Source: Actinomycetota bacterium (GTDB taxonomy: Bacteria > Actinomycetota > UBA4738). From it: a stretch of DNA of 21,822 bases. The notes beneath the pieces were generated by a model, which saw only the letters and a list, made by a program, of their open reading frames with translations, was not told the origin of the DNA and did not search any database. Where the stretch lies: positions 3,323 to 25,144 of the forward strand of contig VAYC01000030.1 of the NCBI GenBank assembly GCA_005885025.1. The letters are read 5' to 3'. Both the position numbers and the translations under genes were made by a program. Of the stretch, positions 1 to 9,201 are shown one piece after another (the stretch's first letter is position 1; each line of letters opens with the position of its first letter).

Positions 1-1113
1 GCTCTCGCCGCGCTGGTCGCAGTCGAACTCCTCCTGATCGGCCTGGTGGCCCCGATCAAGCCCGGTCGGGAGACGATCGTTTCTCCCGTGACGGGGACGG
101 TGCAGAAGTTCGCCCGATCGTTCTTCACGCTGCGCCGTCCGGTGATCGATCCCCACGCGTACGCGACGCCCGGACCCATCGGCAGGACACTCATTTCGTC
201 CCGGGGAGACTTCGGGCGCTACCTGACCTACGATCATTCCATTGCCGTGAGGCATGCGAGTGGTTTCCTCGGCTTCCAGGCAGTCAAGTACTGGCCGGCC
301 TACGAGAACGGGCGGTCGATCCTGTTCGGGATCGAGGAGATCCAGGGCTACTCACCCGTCCAGCTCGATCGCTACTGGCGGCTGGTCCGCCGGGTTGCCA
401 CCCACCAGATCCTCTACAACTCGGCCACGTTCCAGGCCCTTCGTCCCTCCGTCCTCAGGCTGTTCGGCGTGGAGTGGTTGATCATGCCGGGGAACGAAAC
501 CCCGCCGGTGCCTGCGAGATCCGTGGCCACCGAGGGCCGGTACACGCTATACCGGATCGAGGGCCCGGAGCCACGCGCATCCTTCGTCTCGCAGTGGACC
601 GAGGTCCCCCCCGGCTCTGGCATGGACCTCGTCCTCGACGCGGGTTTCGATCCGGCCCGCCGTGCCATCGTGGAGGCCGAACCCACGGTGGAGGGCCGGC
701 CTCTCTCAACCGATCCCTCCGCAACGGGCACGGCCAGCTATGAGGAGATCCGCCCCGAGCGCGTCCGGGTCCACGTCACCTCGGATTCGGCCGGTCTGGT
801 GGTGGTTCGAAACGCCTTCGATGAGAACTGGCACGCCACGGTCGATGGGCGTCCCACTCCGGTGATCCAGACCGATTACCTCATGCAGGGGGTGGCCGTC
901 CCGGAAGGCACCCACACGGTCGAGTTGACCTATCGAGACCGCCCCATCGGATGGGGCCTGCTCGTGTCGGGAGGAGGCTGGGCCCTCTTGCTCGCGGCGA
1001 TCGCATGGTTCATCCTCAGTGACCGGAGGCGAGGCCGGTCTGGTCGCACGGCTGTAGGCTCCCCGGATCAATCACGGGAACCATCTCCTGCCTCCTCGCC
1101 GAGCCCGTTCTGA
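1..1113 (+). CDS. YfhO-family polytopic membrane protein, C-terminal part (cut by window start)
   Basis: The frame is open from base 1 (it begins ALAALVAVELLLIGL, a membrane helix), so the true start lies upstream of the window. The visible 370 residues are one helix, a long extracytoplasmic region and a final helix followed by an Arg-rich tail. Two stretches match the second YfhO-type protein at 6748-9142: FGIEEIQGYSPVQLDRYW against FGLEEGQGYNPAQLPRYW, and the beta-rich end RNAFDENWHATVDGRP against RNAYAPGWRATVDGRP. The end, with a GW.A.VDG-like segment, a VP.G.H.V.L.Y segment and a last helix, is typical of YfhO proteins. These are GT-C-like membrane proteins; Bacillus YfhO is linked to lipoteichoic acid glycosylation. 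The substrate here is unknown. The gene converges on the minus-strand membrane gene that ends 39 bp downstream. Confidence 0.8.
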   Translation, partial: ALAALVAVELLLIGLVAPIKPGRETIVSPVTGTVQKFARSFFTLRRPVIDPHAYATPGPIGRTLISSRGDFGRYLTYDHSIAVRHASGFLGFQAVKYWPAYENGRSILFGIEEIQGYSPVQLDRYWRLVRRVATHQILYNSATFQALRPSVLRLFGVEWLIMPGNETPPVPARSVATEGRYTLYRIEGPEPRASFVSQWTEVPPGSGMDLVLDAGFDPARRAIVEAEPTVEGRPLSTDPSATGTASYEEIRPERVRVHVTSDSAGLVVVRNAFDENWHATVDGRPTPVIQTDYLMQGVAVPEGTHTVELTYRDRPIGWGLLVSGGGWALLLAAIAWFILSDRRRGRSGRTAVGSPDQSREPSPASSPSPF

Positions 1114-1152
1114 TCGGCTCGAACTGGCTGGACCGGACGGATTTTCGCGCCG

Positions 1153-3093
1153 CTACCCACTGCGCGGGGTCTCCTCGAGATCCGGGACCGCAACGGTCCG
1201 ATCCGCGTGATTGGACCGATCCGCCGGGTCACGACGCCGTCTCCATATCGAGACGGCGGCGCACGCCCAGCCTGCAATGATCGCCACCACGAGCGGGCCC
1301 CACGCCGCCCCGCCCTCGAAGCCAAGCCCCACGCGCTCCCACCCCAGCGCGATCAGCGTGACCATGGCCGCCCCCATCCCCGGGGCCAGCGTGATGCGGA
1401 TGAGGGGGTCTGCAGGCAGCATCCCGATGGCCCATCCGGCTCCGGCCAGGAACAGGTACGCCACGATCAGCAGACCGATCCACAGCATCGCAAGCGCGCC
1501 GGTGTTGGCGCGGATGGTCGGATGGAGCGGGAGTGGACGATCCAGCACCGGCCCCGAGAGGGCGATGACCCCGGGAGCGACCAGGTTCTCGGGATGAGCA
1601 GCCAGCGCCTGCGTGTACCTGTTCGCGTTCATCGCCCGCATGACGATGCCGATCGGTCCCTTTGCGTCTCCGGCTCCTCCGACCACGCCGGAACCAGCCC
1701 CCGTGGTCCCCGCCAGGAACTCCTCCGGCGACCCGGTGAACCGCGTTGCCCTCGCCAGCACGTCCGCCGGAACCGAGGCCCTGACGATATTCCAGGGGTG
1801 GGCCCCCGCCAGCACGAAGGACACCTCGCGGTCGGGGGCGAAACGGTCGAGGTAGTCGCCCGCAGTGGCCGCCTGCCGGATGGAACTCCCGGTCATGAAC
1901 GGCCTCCGGTCCTCCTCGCCGCCCCAGGCGAGGGCTGCGAACGCCGCCACGGTGAGGCAGACGAACGCGAATCCGATGACCTTGCCCCACTCTCGGTAAC
2001 GCGACGCGAGGGCCCGGCCTGCCCACCAGGTGAAGGCGCCCGCGAGGATGGGGACGGCGAACAGGAAGCTCAGGAGCCTTCCGCCGGCCACGGGAACATG
2101 GGCCACCTGGGCCAAGCTGGCCATCACCGTCCCCACGATCCAGGCAATCATCAGACAAAGGAAGAAACGCCTTGCCGGTCGGCGAGAAGGAGGCGTCGGG
2201 GCCCGCATGACCGCTAGCGCGCCAACGGCCGCCAGTGGGAACGCGTAATACCGCGCCGATTGGCGCAGGCGCTCGTAGAAGCGTCGTTCGACCAAGGCTT
2301 TGAATCCCGGCGAGTATCGCCGGAGCCCGATCCCGCCCCCCGGCGGCGGGGCGAGCAGCGACAGCCCCGTGAATCCCAGCGAGAGGACCGCCGCCCCCAG
2401 CAGCGGTCCCACCGGCCCGAACGGCTCCGACCGGCCCGCCAGCCGCGCCCGGATCGCGGGCCAGGCGAAGATCGCCACGGCCAACAGGAAGATGGCCATG
2501 GCGAAGGCGTAGAACGGCCACTCGGCGAGGGCAGCGGCCATGAACAGAAAGGCTGTCGCCAACATTCCCTTCCCCTCGGCGGCCAGGACCACCGCGGCCG
2601 CGAACCCGCACATGACGAACGCGGCATTCAACGCGTTGTCCAGGTGCCCACCCAGAATGCCGATGCGCCCGAATCCCAGCCAAGCCAACGCACCGATGAT
2701 CGGCACCCACACTGCGCGCACACCGAGAGCTGCCCGAAGCAGCGCCGCGGCTCCCAGCCCCACGATCGAGGCGAATACCGCGGGTGCGACGGCCACCATC
2801 GTAAAGGCGTTCTGACCAGTCCCGCGGGCAAGCACCGAAAGCAACAGGGGGGAGGCCGCGCGAATCGCTCCGATTCGCGCCAGCCCGTCGAAAGGCACCG
2901 CGTTGATACGCCAGATGTACCAGGGCGGATCCCATCCGATCGGGAACACGTACCCCTTGAGCGGATATCGCACCAGAAGGAAGAAACCGAGGGCCAAGAA
3001 AGTGAGCAGAGTGACTCCGAAGGCCACGAGGTACTCCCGAGATCGAGAGGCATGAGTTCGCAACTCGACATCGTCGACTGCGTCGTCCGTCAC
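1153..3093 (-). CDS. Large polytopic membrane protein, GT-C-like, paralogue A
   Basis: A 646-residue protein with about a dozen hydrophobic helices. Helix 1 (about residues 21-41) is followed by a predicted outside loop with PIGWDPPWYIWR; the Asp is D55. Next come RAASPLL, a GGHLDN segment and an AEWPFY segment at helix ends. A late soluble region carries RFTGSPEEFLAG, and the C-terminus has APGMGAAMVTLIALGWERVG. All are shared with paralogues B, C and D in this window. An acidic residue in the first outer loop is a hallmark of GT-C glycosyltransferases, so a lipid-linked sugar transferase role is inferred, not shown. A GTG start at 3093 is chosen because AAGGAG lies 5 nt upstream; an ATG at 3108 is the alternative. 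It lies 67 bp after paralogue B on the same strand, so they probably form an operon. I do not recognise a named family. Confidence 0.8.
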   Translation of the reverse strand: MTDDAVDDVELRTHASRSREYLVAFGVTLLTFLALGFFLLVRYPLKGYVFPIGWDPPWYIWRINAVPFDGLARIGAIRAASPLLLSVLARGTGQNAFTMVAVAPAVFASIVGLGAAALLRAALGVRAVWVPIIGALAWLGFGRIGILGGHLDNALNAAFVMCGFAAAVVLAAEGKGMLATAFLFMAAALAEWPFYAFAMAIFLLAVAIFAWPAIRARLAGRSEPFGPVGPLLGAAVLSLGFTGLSLLAPPPGGGIGLRRYSPGFKALVERRFYERLRQSARYYAFPLAAVGALAVMRAPTPPSRRPARRFFLCLMIAWIVGTVMASLAQVAHVPVAGGRLLSFLFAVPILAGAFTWWAGRALASRYREWGKVIGFAFVCLTVAAFAALAWGGEEDRRPFMTGSSIRQAATAGDYLDRFAPDREVSFVLAGAHPWNIVRASVPADVLARATRFTGSPEEFLAGTTGAGSGVVGGAGDAKGPIGIVMRAMNANRYTQALAAHPENLVAPGVIALSGPVLDRPLPLHPTIRANTGALAMLWIGLLIVAYLFLAGAGWAIGMLPADPLIRITLAPGMGAAMVTLIALGWERVGLGFEGGAAWGPLVVAIIAGWACAAVSIWRRRRDPADRSNHADRTVAVPDLEETPRSG

Positions 3094-3098
3094 GGGCT

Positions 3099-3104
3099 CT
3101 CCTT
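3099..3104 (-). promoter_or_regulatory. Shine-Dalgarno site fixing the start of paralogue A
   Basis: The minus strand reads AAGGAG here, 5 nt before a GTG at 3093. This is one of the stronger ribosome binding sites in the window. It favours the GTG over the in-frame ATG at 3108, which would lie upstream of the site. Confidence 0.6.
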
Positions 3105-3160
3105 CCATGCCGCGGCCGATGGTACCGAAGGACTCCCTGCGACACACCCGGTCCAGAGGC

Positions 3161-5068
3161 TCAGGCAGCTCCTCCGAGGCGGGCGGGGGCCGGCCTCGGC
3201 TCCTCTACCCTCGAGTTGCCCTTCGGCTTCGTCGGCCGCCTCCACCCCGCAGCGACCCAGCCGGTTAGCGCCGTGGCGGCCACCAGAGCCCAGACGCTTG
3301 CCCTCGAGAACCCGAGTCCAACGCGATCCCATGCCAGCGCAGCCAGCGTGATCATGGCCGCGCCGATACCGGGTGAGAGCACGACCCGCAGAATCCGGTC
3401 CGGCGGCAGCAACGCTGCCGACCAACCCCCTCCGACCACCGACAGCACCGCCACGAGGGCCAGGACGATCCAGGTCGCGGAAGGAGCCCCGAGGTTCCCC
3501 CTGGGTGGCGACACGCCGAGCCGGGAATCCGGGACCGTCCCCGAGAGGACCGCCACGCCCGGTGAGACCCGAACCCATCCCTCCGTCCGGAGGGCAGCCT
3601 CGTACCCAGCGTGGTTGTAGCGCTGCACCACCATGGCGACGGGCCGGCCCGGTCCGGATCCCGAACCGACGCCGCCGCCCTGGCCGTCTGAGGATGCTTC
3701 CGCCTCGAACTGCGCAAGCGTGCCGGTGAACCGGCTCGTCCTGGGCACGACCTCCGGGGGGAGGGAGGCCTGGACCACGCGCCAGGCGAAGTCTCCCTTC
3801 AGGAGGAGGAACACCAGGGGGCGGCTCGGGGCGAATCGCGTAGCGTAGTCGCCGGCGGCGGCGACTTCACGAACGGCGATGGGTGAGATCGAGGGCTTGC
3901 GGCCTGTCTCTCCCTGCCAGGCGAGGAAGCCGAATCCCACGATCGCGGCGGCCGCGATCAGCGCGCCGATGGTGACTCCGAGGGTCCGGTACCGCGCGGC
4001 CAGAATGCGCGCGAGCTCCCACAGGAAGATCCCGGTCAGGAGTGGGACCGCGAAGAAGTAGTTCAGCAGCCTGGCCCCCGCGACCGGGAGGTCGAAGATC
4101 TGCGCAACGCTGGCGCCCACGGTGACGAGCAGCCAGGCGGCCATCATCGAGAGGAAGAGACGACGGGCGGGATTGTGGCCGGGAGGCACCGAGGATCGAC
4201 CCGCGAGAAGCGCTCCGGCGGCCGCCAGCGGGAAGGCGTAGTAACGCGTGTTGTCGCGGAGCCGTTGGAAGAAACGCTCCCTGACCGTCGCCCGGAACTG
4301 CGCCCCGAATGCCCTGAGGCCCAGACTCCCGTCCGGCGGCCGAGACAGGAAGGTCAGTCCCGTGAACGTCGCGGAGGCCACGACGGCGAGCAGCAATCGA
4401 CCTACGGGCGCAAGGAGGTCCTGCCGACGAGTCGAAGACCGCACCGCCGGCCAGGCGAACAACCCGAGCGCCAACACGAACACCGCCATCGCCAGGAGGT
4501 AGAAGGGCCACTCGGCAAGAGCGCTCGCCATGAACAGCAGCGCAGCTGCCACCGCACCTCTGCCGTACCCGGCGAAGGCCACGGCGGCCGCGAAACCCGA
4601 CGTCACGAACGCGGCATTGAGGACGTTGTCGAGATGGCCGCCGATCATCCCGATGTGGCCGAAGGCCACCCAGCTCACGACCCCGATCACGGGAATCCAG
4701 ATTGCCGGGATGGCGAGAGCGGCTCGGGCCATGGCCGCGTTCCCCAACGCCACGATGCCCGCCAGGACGGCCATGGCCACGGGCACCATGGTGAAGGCGT
4801 TCTGTCCGGTCACCTGCATCATGAGCCCGACGAAGAGCGGGGATCCGGCACGGATGGTCCCGATGCGCTCGAGACCGTCGACGGTGACGGCCCCGGCTCG
4901 CCAGGCGTAGTACGGCGAGTCCCACCCGACCGGATACGAATAGTGATAAAGGCGGTACCGTGCAAGGATCAAGACGCCCAGGGCGATGAAGGTGAGCAGT
5001 ACAGCCCCACCTGCCTGGACGTAGGCTCGTCGGCCGACATCGCCGTCCTCGAGATCGGCGGCTGGCAT
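3161..5068 (-). CDS. Large polytopic membrane protein, GT-C-like, paralogue B
   Basis: A 635-residue protein and the closest relative of paralogue A. Shared landmarks are PVGWDSPYYAWR (D50), TGQNAFTMV, GGHLDNVLNAAF, AEWPFY, RFTGTLAQFEAE in a late outside region, and SPGIGAAMITLAALAWDRVG near the C-terminus. A Gly/Ser-rich linker (GQGGGVGSGSGPG) interrupts the late soluble region and is absent from A. An envelope glycosyltransferase-type role is inferred from this architecture. The ATG at 5068 gives an N-terminus matching A in length and has a GATAAT box 6 nt upstream. An upstream in-frame ATG at 5155 has a GAGGAC-like site but would leave only 18 bp before the divergent sulfatase gene. Start choice is therefore uncertain. 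A follows 67 bp downstream. Confidence 0.78.
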   Translation of the reverse strand: MPAADLEDGDVGRRAYVQAGGAVLLTFIALGVLILARYRLYHYSYPVGWDSPYYAWRAGAVTVDGLERIGTIRAGSPLFVGLMMQVTGQNAFTMVPVAMAVLAGIVALGNAAMARAALAIPAIWIPVIGVVSWVAFGHIGMIGGHLDNVLNAAFVTSGFAAAVAFAGYGRGAVAAALLFMASALAEWPFYLLAMAVFVLALGLFAWPAVRSSTRRQDLLAPVGRLLLAVVASATFTGLTFLSRPPDGSLGLRAFGAQFRATVRERFFQRLRDNTRYYAFPLAAAGALLAGRSSVPPGHNPARRLFLSMMAAWLLVTVGASVAQIFDLPVAGARLLNYFFAVPLLTGIFLWELARILAARYRTLGVTIGALIAAAAIVGFGFLAWQGETGRKPSISPIAVREVAAAGDYATRFAPSRPLVFLLLKGDFAWRVVQASLPPEVVPRTSRFTGTLAQFEAEASSDGQGGGVGSGSGPGRPVAMVVQRYNHAGYEAALRTEGWVRVSPGVAVLSGTVPDSRLGVSPPRGNLGAPSATWIVLALVAVLSVVGGGWSAALLPPDRILRVVLSPGIGAAMITLAALAWDRVGLGFSRASVWALVAATALTGWVAAGWRRPTKPKGNSRVEEPRPAPARLGGAA

Positions 5069-5074
5069 GCGGCC

Positions 5075-5080
5075 ATTATC
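5075..5080 (-). promoter_or_regulatory. Possible leaderless -10 box for paralogues B and A
   Basis: The minus strand reads GATAAT, then 6 nt, then the ATG at 5068. There is no Shine-Dalgarno site before that ATG. This is the spacing of actinobacterial leaderless promoters. No convincing -35 hexamer is visible, so this is a weak call. Confidence 0.3.
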
Positions 5081-5173
5081 GTCGGCACGAGAGACAGGGT
5101 CGCGTGGCCCGGCAAGGGCGTTCACCTTGCCCCGGACCGGCACTGTGCCCGCCATGTATTGTCCGTCCTCGGC

Positions 5174-6658
5174 ATGTCCAGCCCACCCGCCGAGCCCCGC
5201 CGTCGCCGACCGTCGGTCTCTCGGAGGATCGTGGGAACAGCGATCGTCATCGCCCTCGGGCTGGTGGCGTGGGGGGTCGTCCATGCCGTGACGGGCCCCT
5301 CGCCGGCCCCGTCCCACTCGGTGGGCGAAAAGCCGAATCTGATCGTGATCCTCACCGATGACCAGCGGTGGGACAGCCTTGCGGTCATGCCGAATGTGCG
5401 ACGGCTCCTCGCCGCACACGGCGTCGCCTTCCAGAACTCGTTCGTCACCACGTCGCTGTGCTGTCCATCGCGGGCGAGTCTGCTCACAGGCCTCTATTCA
5501 CGACACACGGGTGTCTATGGCAACGTCGCCCCCAACGGTGGTGCGACGGCGTTCGACGATCGATCCACGCTCGCCGTATGGCTGCACGACGCCGGATACC
5601 GGACCGCCCTGGTGGGGAAGTATCTGAACGACTACTGGCGACTGGGACCGACCTACATTCCTCCGGGTTGGGACCATTGGGTGGCCATCGCTCAACGAAG
5701 TGAGATCCACTTCTACGGGTACGTGCTCAATCAGGACGGAAACCTCGTGCGCCATGGCGGCCGACCCAGCGACTACATCACGACCGTGCTTTCGGGGAGC
5801 GCGAACACCTTCGTCAAGGTCGCGCCGGAACCCTTCTTTCTCTATCTTGCCCCAATCGCCCCGCACATCCCGGCAACTCCGGCGCCGGTGGATGTCGGCA
5901 AGCTGTCCCATCCCCCGCCGTTCCACCCTCCCTCCCTCAACGAGGCGAACGCCGACGACAAGCCCTGGCGCGGCACCCATCCGCTTTGGACGAGCGAGCA
6001 GCTCAAGGGCCTGGCCGCGCTCCGGGAGCGGATCCTCGAGTCGCTCCTGTCGGTCGATCGGCTCGTCGGGACCCTCGTCGACACCCTGGAGAGGAGGGCC
6101 GTCCTCGGCCGGACCATCGTCGTCTTCACTTCCGACAACGGCCTCCTGCTCGGAGAGCACCGGCTCCTCGGCAAGATCTGGCCCTACGAAGAGTCCATCC
6201 GGGTCCCACTCGTGGTCCGGACGCCCTGGGCCGAGTCCGGGACGACCGACAGCCACCTGGTTCTGAACATCGACATCGCGCCCACGCTGGCCGCCCTGGC
6301 CGGCATCACTCCCCCGAAGCCGGTCGATGGGCGGAGCCTGGTGGACCTGCTGCGTGGACGGTCGCCGCCAAAGGGATGGCGCACGGGATTCGTTGTCGAA
6401 TACCTCGCCGAGGGGCCATCGGGGCGACGTCCGCCGGCGTTCGAGGCCGTGCGGACAGACCGATACCTCTACGTCAAGTACGAGAACGGCTGGCGAGAGC
6501 TCTACGACCTGGCCGAGGATCCGTACGAGCTGACCAACAGGACCGAGGATCCGAGCTTTCGGCCGATCCGGCAAACGCTCGAGTCGCGGCTCCGCCAGCT
6601 CCTCGCCTCCGGAACGGGTCCGGGAACACCCACCGAGGTGAGTTCCACGGGGCCGTGA
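5174..6658 (+). CDS. Membrane-anchored type I sulfatase (alkaline phosphatase superfamily)
   Basis: A 494-residue protein. Residues 1-18 are basic, 19-40 form one hydrophobic segment (anchor or uncleaved signal), and the catalytic domain starts at NLIVILTDDQRWDSL. D62 and D63 are expected metal ligands. The signature LCCPSRASLLTG fits C-x-P-S-R, with C96 as the residue normally converted to formylglycine. GKYLNDYW and SDNGLLLGEHRLLGK (D321, N322) are further sulfatase motifs. The domain is complete and of normal length. It should hydrolyse sulfate esters outside the membrane; the substrate cannot be told. It needs a formylglycine-generating enzyme, which is not in this window. It is divergent from paralogue B and followed by the YfhO gene, suggesting a role in surface glycan metabolism. 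The start could also be TTG at 5159; no strong ribosome site is seen. Confidence 0.88.
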   Translation: MSSPPAEPRRRRPSVSRRIVGTAIVIALGLVAWGVVHAVTGPSPAPSHSVGEKPNLIVILTDDQRWDSLAVMPNVRRLLAAHGVAFQNSFVTTSLCCPSRASLLTGLYSRHTGVYGNVAPNGGATAFDDRSTLAVWLHDAGYRTALVGKYLNDYWRLGPTYIPPGWDHWVAIAQRSEIHFYGYVLNQDGNLVRHGGRPSDYITTVLSGSANTFVKVAPEPFFLYLAPIAPHIPATPAPVDVGKLSHPPPFHPPSLNEANADDKPWRGTHPLWTSEQLKGLAALRERILESLLSVDRLVGTLVDTLERRAVLGRTIVVFTSDNGLLLGEHRLLGKIWPYEESIRVPLVVRTPWAESGTTDSHLVLNIDIAPTLAALAGITPPKPVDGRSLVDLLRGRSPPKGWRTGFVVEYLAEGPSGRRPPAFEAVRTDRYLYVKYENGWRELYDLAEDPYELTNRTEDPSFRPIRQTLESRLRQLLASGTGPGTPTEVSSTGP

Positions 6659-6747
6659 CCCAAGGCGCTACAGACAAAACCGTGGGTTTGAGCAATCCGA
6701 GACGCCTGCTGGTTGCCCAAGCCGGAGGGCTCCCGCAGAATCCGCCG

Positions 6748-9142
6748 GTGGACCGAACGGTCACCCGGACCCCGGCGGATGTGTCCGACGAGCGCGGTCC
6801 CCCTCCGAAGCTGCCACGTCTTGGAAGCACGGCGGCGGGCCCCGTCCTGATCTGTGTGGCCGTTCTGATCACCCTGAATGCGTTCGCGTTCCGCGGGCTG
6901 CTGTCGAGCCAGCATCCCGACGTGCTGCCGTTCTGGCTTCCCACCTGGTGCTATCTGGGGAAGAGCCTGGGCGCGGGACACATCCCCCTCTGGAACCCGA
7001 CTGTGATGGGCGGCATCCCATTCGCGGCCGACCCTCAATCGGGCTGGTTGTACGCCCTTCCCATGCTGTTGTTCACGGCTTTTCCGTGTCACGTCGCCAT
7101 CCGTTGGTTCATCGTCTTGCAGCCGGTCCTGGCCGGGCTGGGGATGTACTGGTTCCTCACCAGCGAGAAGCTCTCGCGCCCCGCGGCCACGGTCGGTGGT
7201 CTGGCGCTCTCTCTACCGGTTGGCGCTCTCTCTACCGGTGGCCGGATCCATCTACCTCCTGTCGCTTCCCTTTTCCGGTATGTGTGCCTGGACCGCCCTG
7301 CTGCTGGCAGCCGCCTCGCGCCTCCTGCGAGCGTCCACATGGCCTCGACGGTTCATGTGGCTGATCCTGTCCGCCCTCGCGTGGGGGCAGCTCGCCTCGG
7401 CCCATCTCAGCCATGGGCTCGTCGTGGGGACGGCGGCGCTCGTCACCTACGGCACGGCGCGGTTGATCACCGATGTTCGGAGCGGGGCCACCCGTGCCCG
7501 TGAGGCGATTGCCTTGGGCTCGCTCGTGTTGCTCGCGTTTCCTCTCGTCAATCTGGCGATCCTGCTGCCACGGCTGGCCTATCTCCCCCACACCACGCTC
7601 GGGGTGGGCTACGTTGGGCTCGACGCGCTCGCGAAGCAGTTCGGCACCTACATGGTGGACAAGGTGTTGACCGCGGGTATCGCGCCCACATTTCCCCTGA
7701 AGCTCGCGCCCACCCGCGGCACCTACCTCGGGGCCGTTGTCCTCGGGCTCGCGATCGCCGCCCTGTGGCATCGAAGGCAGCGCTCCCTGGCCATCGCCTT
7801 CGCTCTGTTCGCGGCGATCTGTTATGTCCTCTCGCTGGATGCCGTGGCGCACGCCCTGGGCCCGGTCGCGGGGAAGAGCACGATCGGGAGCTTTTACACG
7901 CACTTCCCCAACCGGCTGATCCTCGGGCTGTACCTCGCGTTGCCGATCCTCGGGGCGCTCGGGCTCGATGCATGGCGGGAGGCGTCATCCAACCGTCACC
8001 GTTTGATGATGCTGGCACCCGGCATCGTGGTCTGGGGAATCCTTCCACTCGCCTTCCGCGTGCCCCGCGCCAACTTCGTCGTCCCTCTCATCGGGGCGGG
8101 GGCCGCCGCCGCCGTCCTGGCGATGGTGACGCGCCGGCCTGGCCTCCTGCCCCTCATCCCACTCGCGCTGGCGGTCGAGCTCGCGGTGAGCGGTCAAGGG
8201 ATCGAGAGGCCGACCTTCCATTCGGCCCTCTACGTCGACCCGGGGCCGATCGCACGCTACCTCGAGCATCATCGCGGCGATGAACGCTATCTCAGCCTCG
8301 CACCCCGAGTATGGGAACCAACCGGTTATCACGTGCTCCAACAAGGGACGGACTGGGGGTTGATGGCGACCCAACGCTCGATGATCTTCGGCCTCGAGGA
8401 AGGCCAGGGGTATAACCCCGCGCAGCTCCCTCGGTATTGGACCTTCACGCGGGCCATGGACCCCAAGCCCATGCGCTACAACGCGGCGGGGTTCATCCAC
8501 GCCGATCCACTGGTTCTCGACCTCCTGCAGGTCGCCTACCTCATTCAGCCCCACAGCGACCCCCCCGCCGTCTCGGGCCAGGTGCCGGTCGCCACGGAGG
8601 GCACGTGGGTGCTGTACCGCCTTCCGCAGCCGTCGCGTCGAGCCTCCGTCCTGACGTCCTGGGCCATCATCTCCTCACCTTCGCAGGCACTGGCGGCCGT
8701 CTCCTCCCCCGGCTTCGATCCGCAGCGCCAGGTGGTCCTGGAGGCCGATCCGCACCCAGGCATCGCCCCGCAAGCAGCCTCCGGGGGGACGGCGACGTTC
8801 CGGTGGAAAGGAGAACAGTCAGCCCAGGTCGTGGTCGACACCCTCTCACCGGCCGTCGTGTTGATCAGGAACGCGTACGCGCCGGGATGGCGAGCCACAG
8901 TGGACGGCCGGCCCTCGCACGTCCTGCCTGCCGACGATCTGCTGCAGGGAGTGCCCGTCCCCGCCGGGCACCACGTGATCCATCTCTCCTACGTGGAGCC
9001 CACCATCGGGTACGGCCTGGCAGGTTCGGCCATGACGCTGGTGGGATTGCTCGTCGCGGCTGGGCTGCTTCAAAGGCGCCAACGTAGGGATCGGTCATTG
9101 CGGACACCGAACGGACCCGGAGCCGCGCAGAGCGAGGAGTGA
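6748..9142 (+). pseudogene. YfhO-family membrane protein split by a 19-bp tandem duplication
   Basis: The first 151 codons encode a helix, an outside loop (HPDVLPFWLPTW) and the YfhO hallmark HIPLWNPTVMGGIPFAADPQ, in the frame starting at 6748. From about 7220 the rest of the protein is in another frame and runs intact to 9142. The switch coincides with two adjacent copies of a 19-bp sequence (7202-7239). Removing one copy joins the halves perfectly as GGLALSLPVAGSIYLLSLP, giving 791 residues, a normal YfhO length. As it stands, translation would drift out of frame and stop at 7503. The C-terminus matches the partial gene at 1-1113. No other lesion is visible, so the change is recent, reversible or an assembly error. 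The start is uncertain: GTG at 6682 or 6781 is possible, and none has a good ribosome site. Confidence 0.75.
7202..7239 (+). repeat. Perfect 19-bp tandem duplication causing a frameshift
   Basis: The unit tggcgctctctctaccggt occurs at 7202-7220 and again at 7221-7239 with no mismatch. Nineteen is not a multiple of three, so the second copy shifts the YfhO reading frame by one base. Loss of one copy by slippage or recombination would restore the gene. Confidence 0.95.
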
Positions 9143-9145
9143 CGG

Positions 9146-9151
9146 TATCCT
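9146..9151 (+). promoter_or_regulatory. Possible -10 box upstream of paralogue C
   Basis: TATCCT (TANNNT) lies in the 55-bp gap between the YfhO gene and paralogue C, 8 nt before the ATG of a 13-codon ORF. No clear -35 is visible. It could give paralogue C its own leaderless-type transcript. Confidence 0.25.
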
Positions 9152-9159
9152 CGTTGCTC

Positions 9160-9201
9160 ATGCGTCGCGACTCGCCCGTTCGCCGACCCCGCAGCCCGTG
9201 A
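9160..9201 (+). CDS. Possible 13-residue Arg-rich upstream ORF coupled to paralogue C
   Basis: ATG at 9160 opens a short frame reading MRRDSPVRRPRSP, with five Arg in 13 residues. Its TGA overlaps the GTG start of paralogue C as GTGA (9198-9201). Paralogue C has no Shine-Dalgarno site of its own, so translation might be coupled through this ORF. The short length means chance cannot be excluded. Confidence 0.3.
   Translation: MRRDSPVRRPRSP

Noticed and set aside
1100..1121. Hairpin cgagcc/ggctcg around the stop of the first YfhO gene, considered as a terminator
   Set aside because: The stem is 6 bp with a 10-nt loop and no T-tract on either strand; too common at this GC content to call.
1207..2217. 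Long plus-strand frames opposite paralogues A and B (also 2260-3351)
   Set aside because: The translations are low-complexity Arg/Pro/Gly sequence with no helices or motifs, while the minus strand encodes a consistent membrane protein family.
5498..6574. A 358-codon minus-strand frame opposite the sulfatase
   Set aside because: The sulfatase frame carries all catalytic motifs; the antisense translation has no recognisable features.
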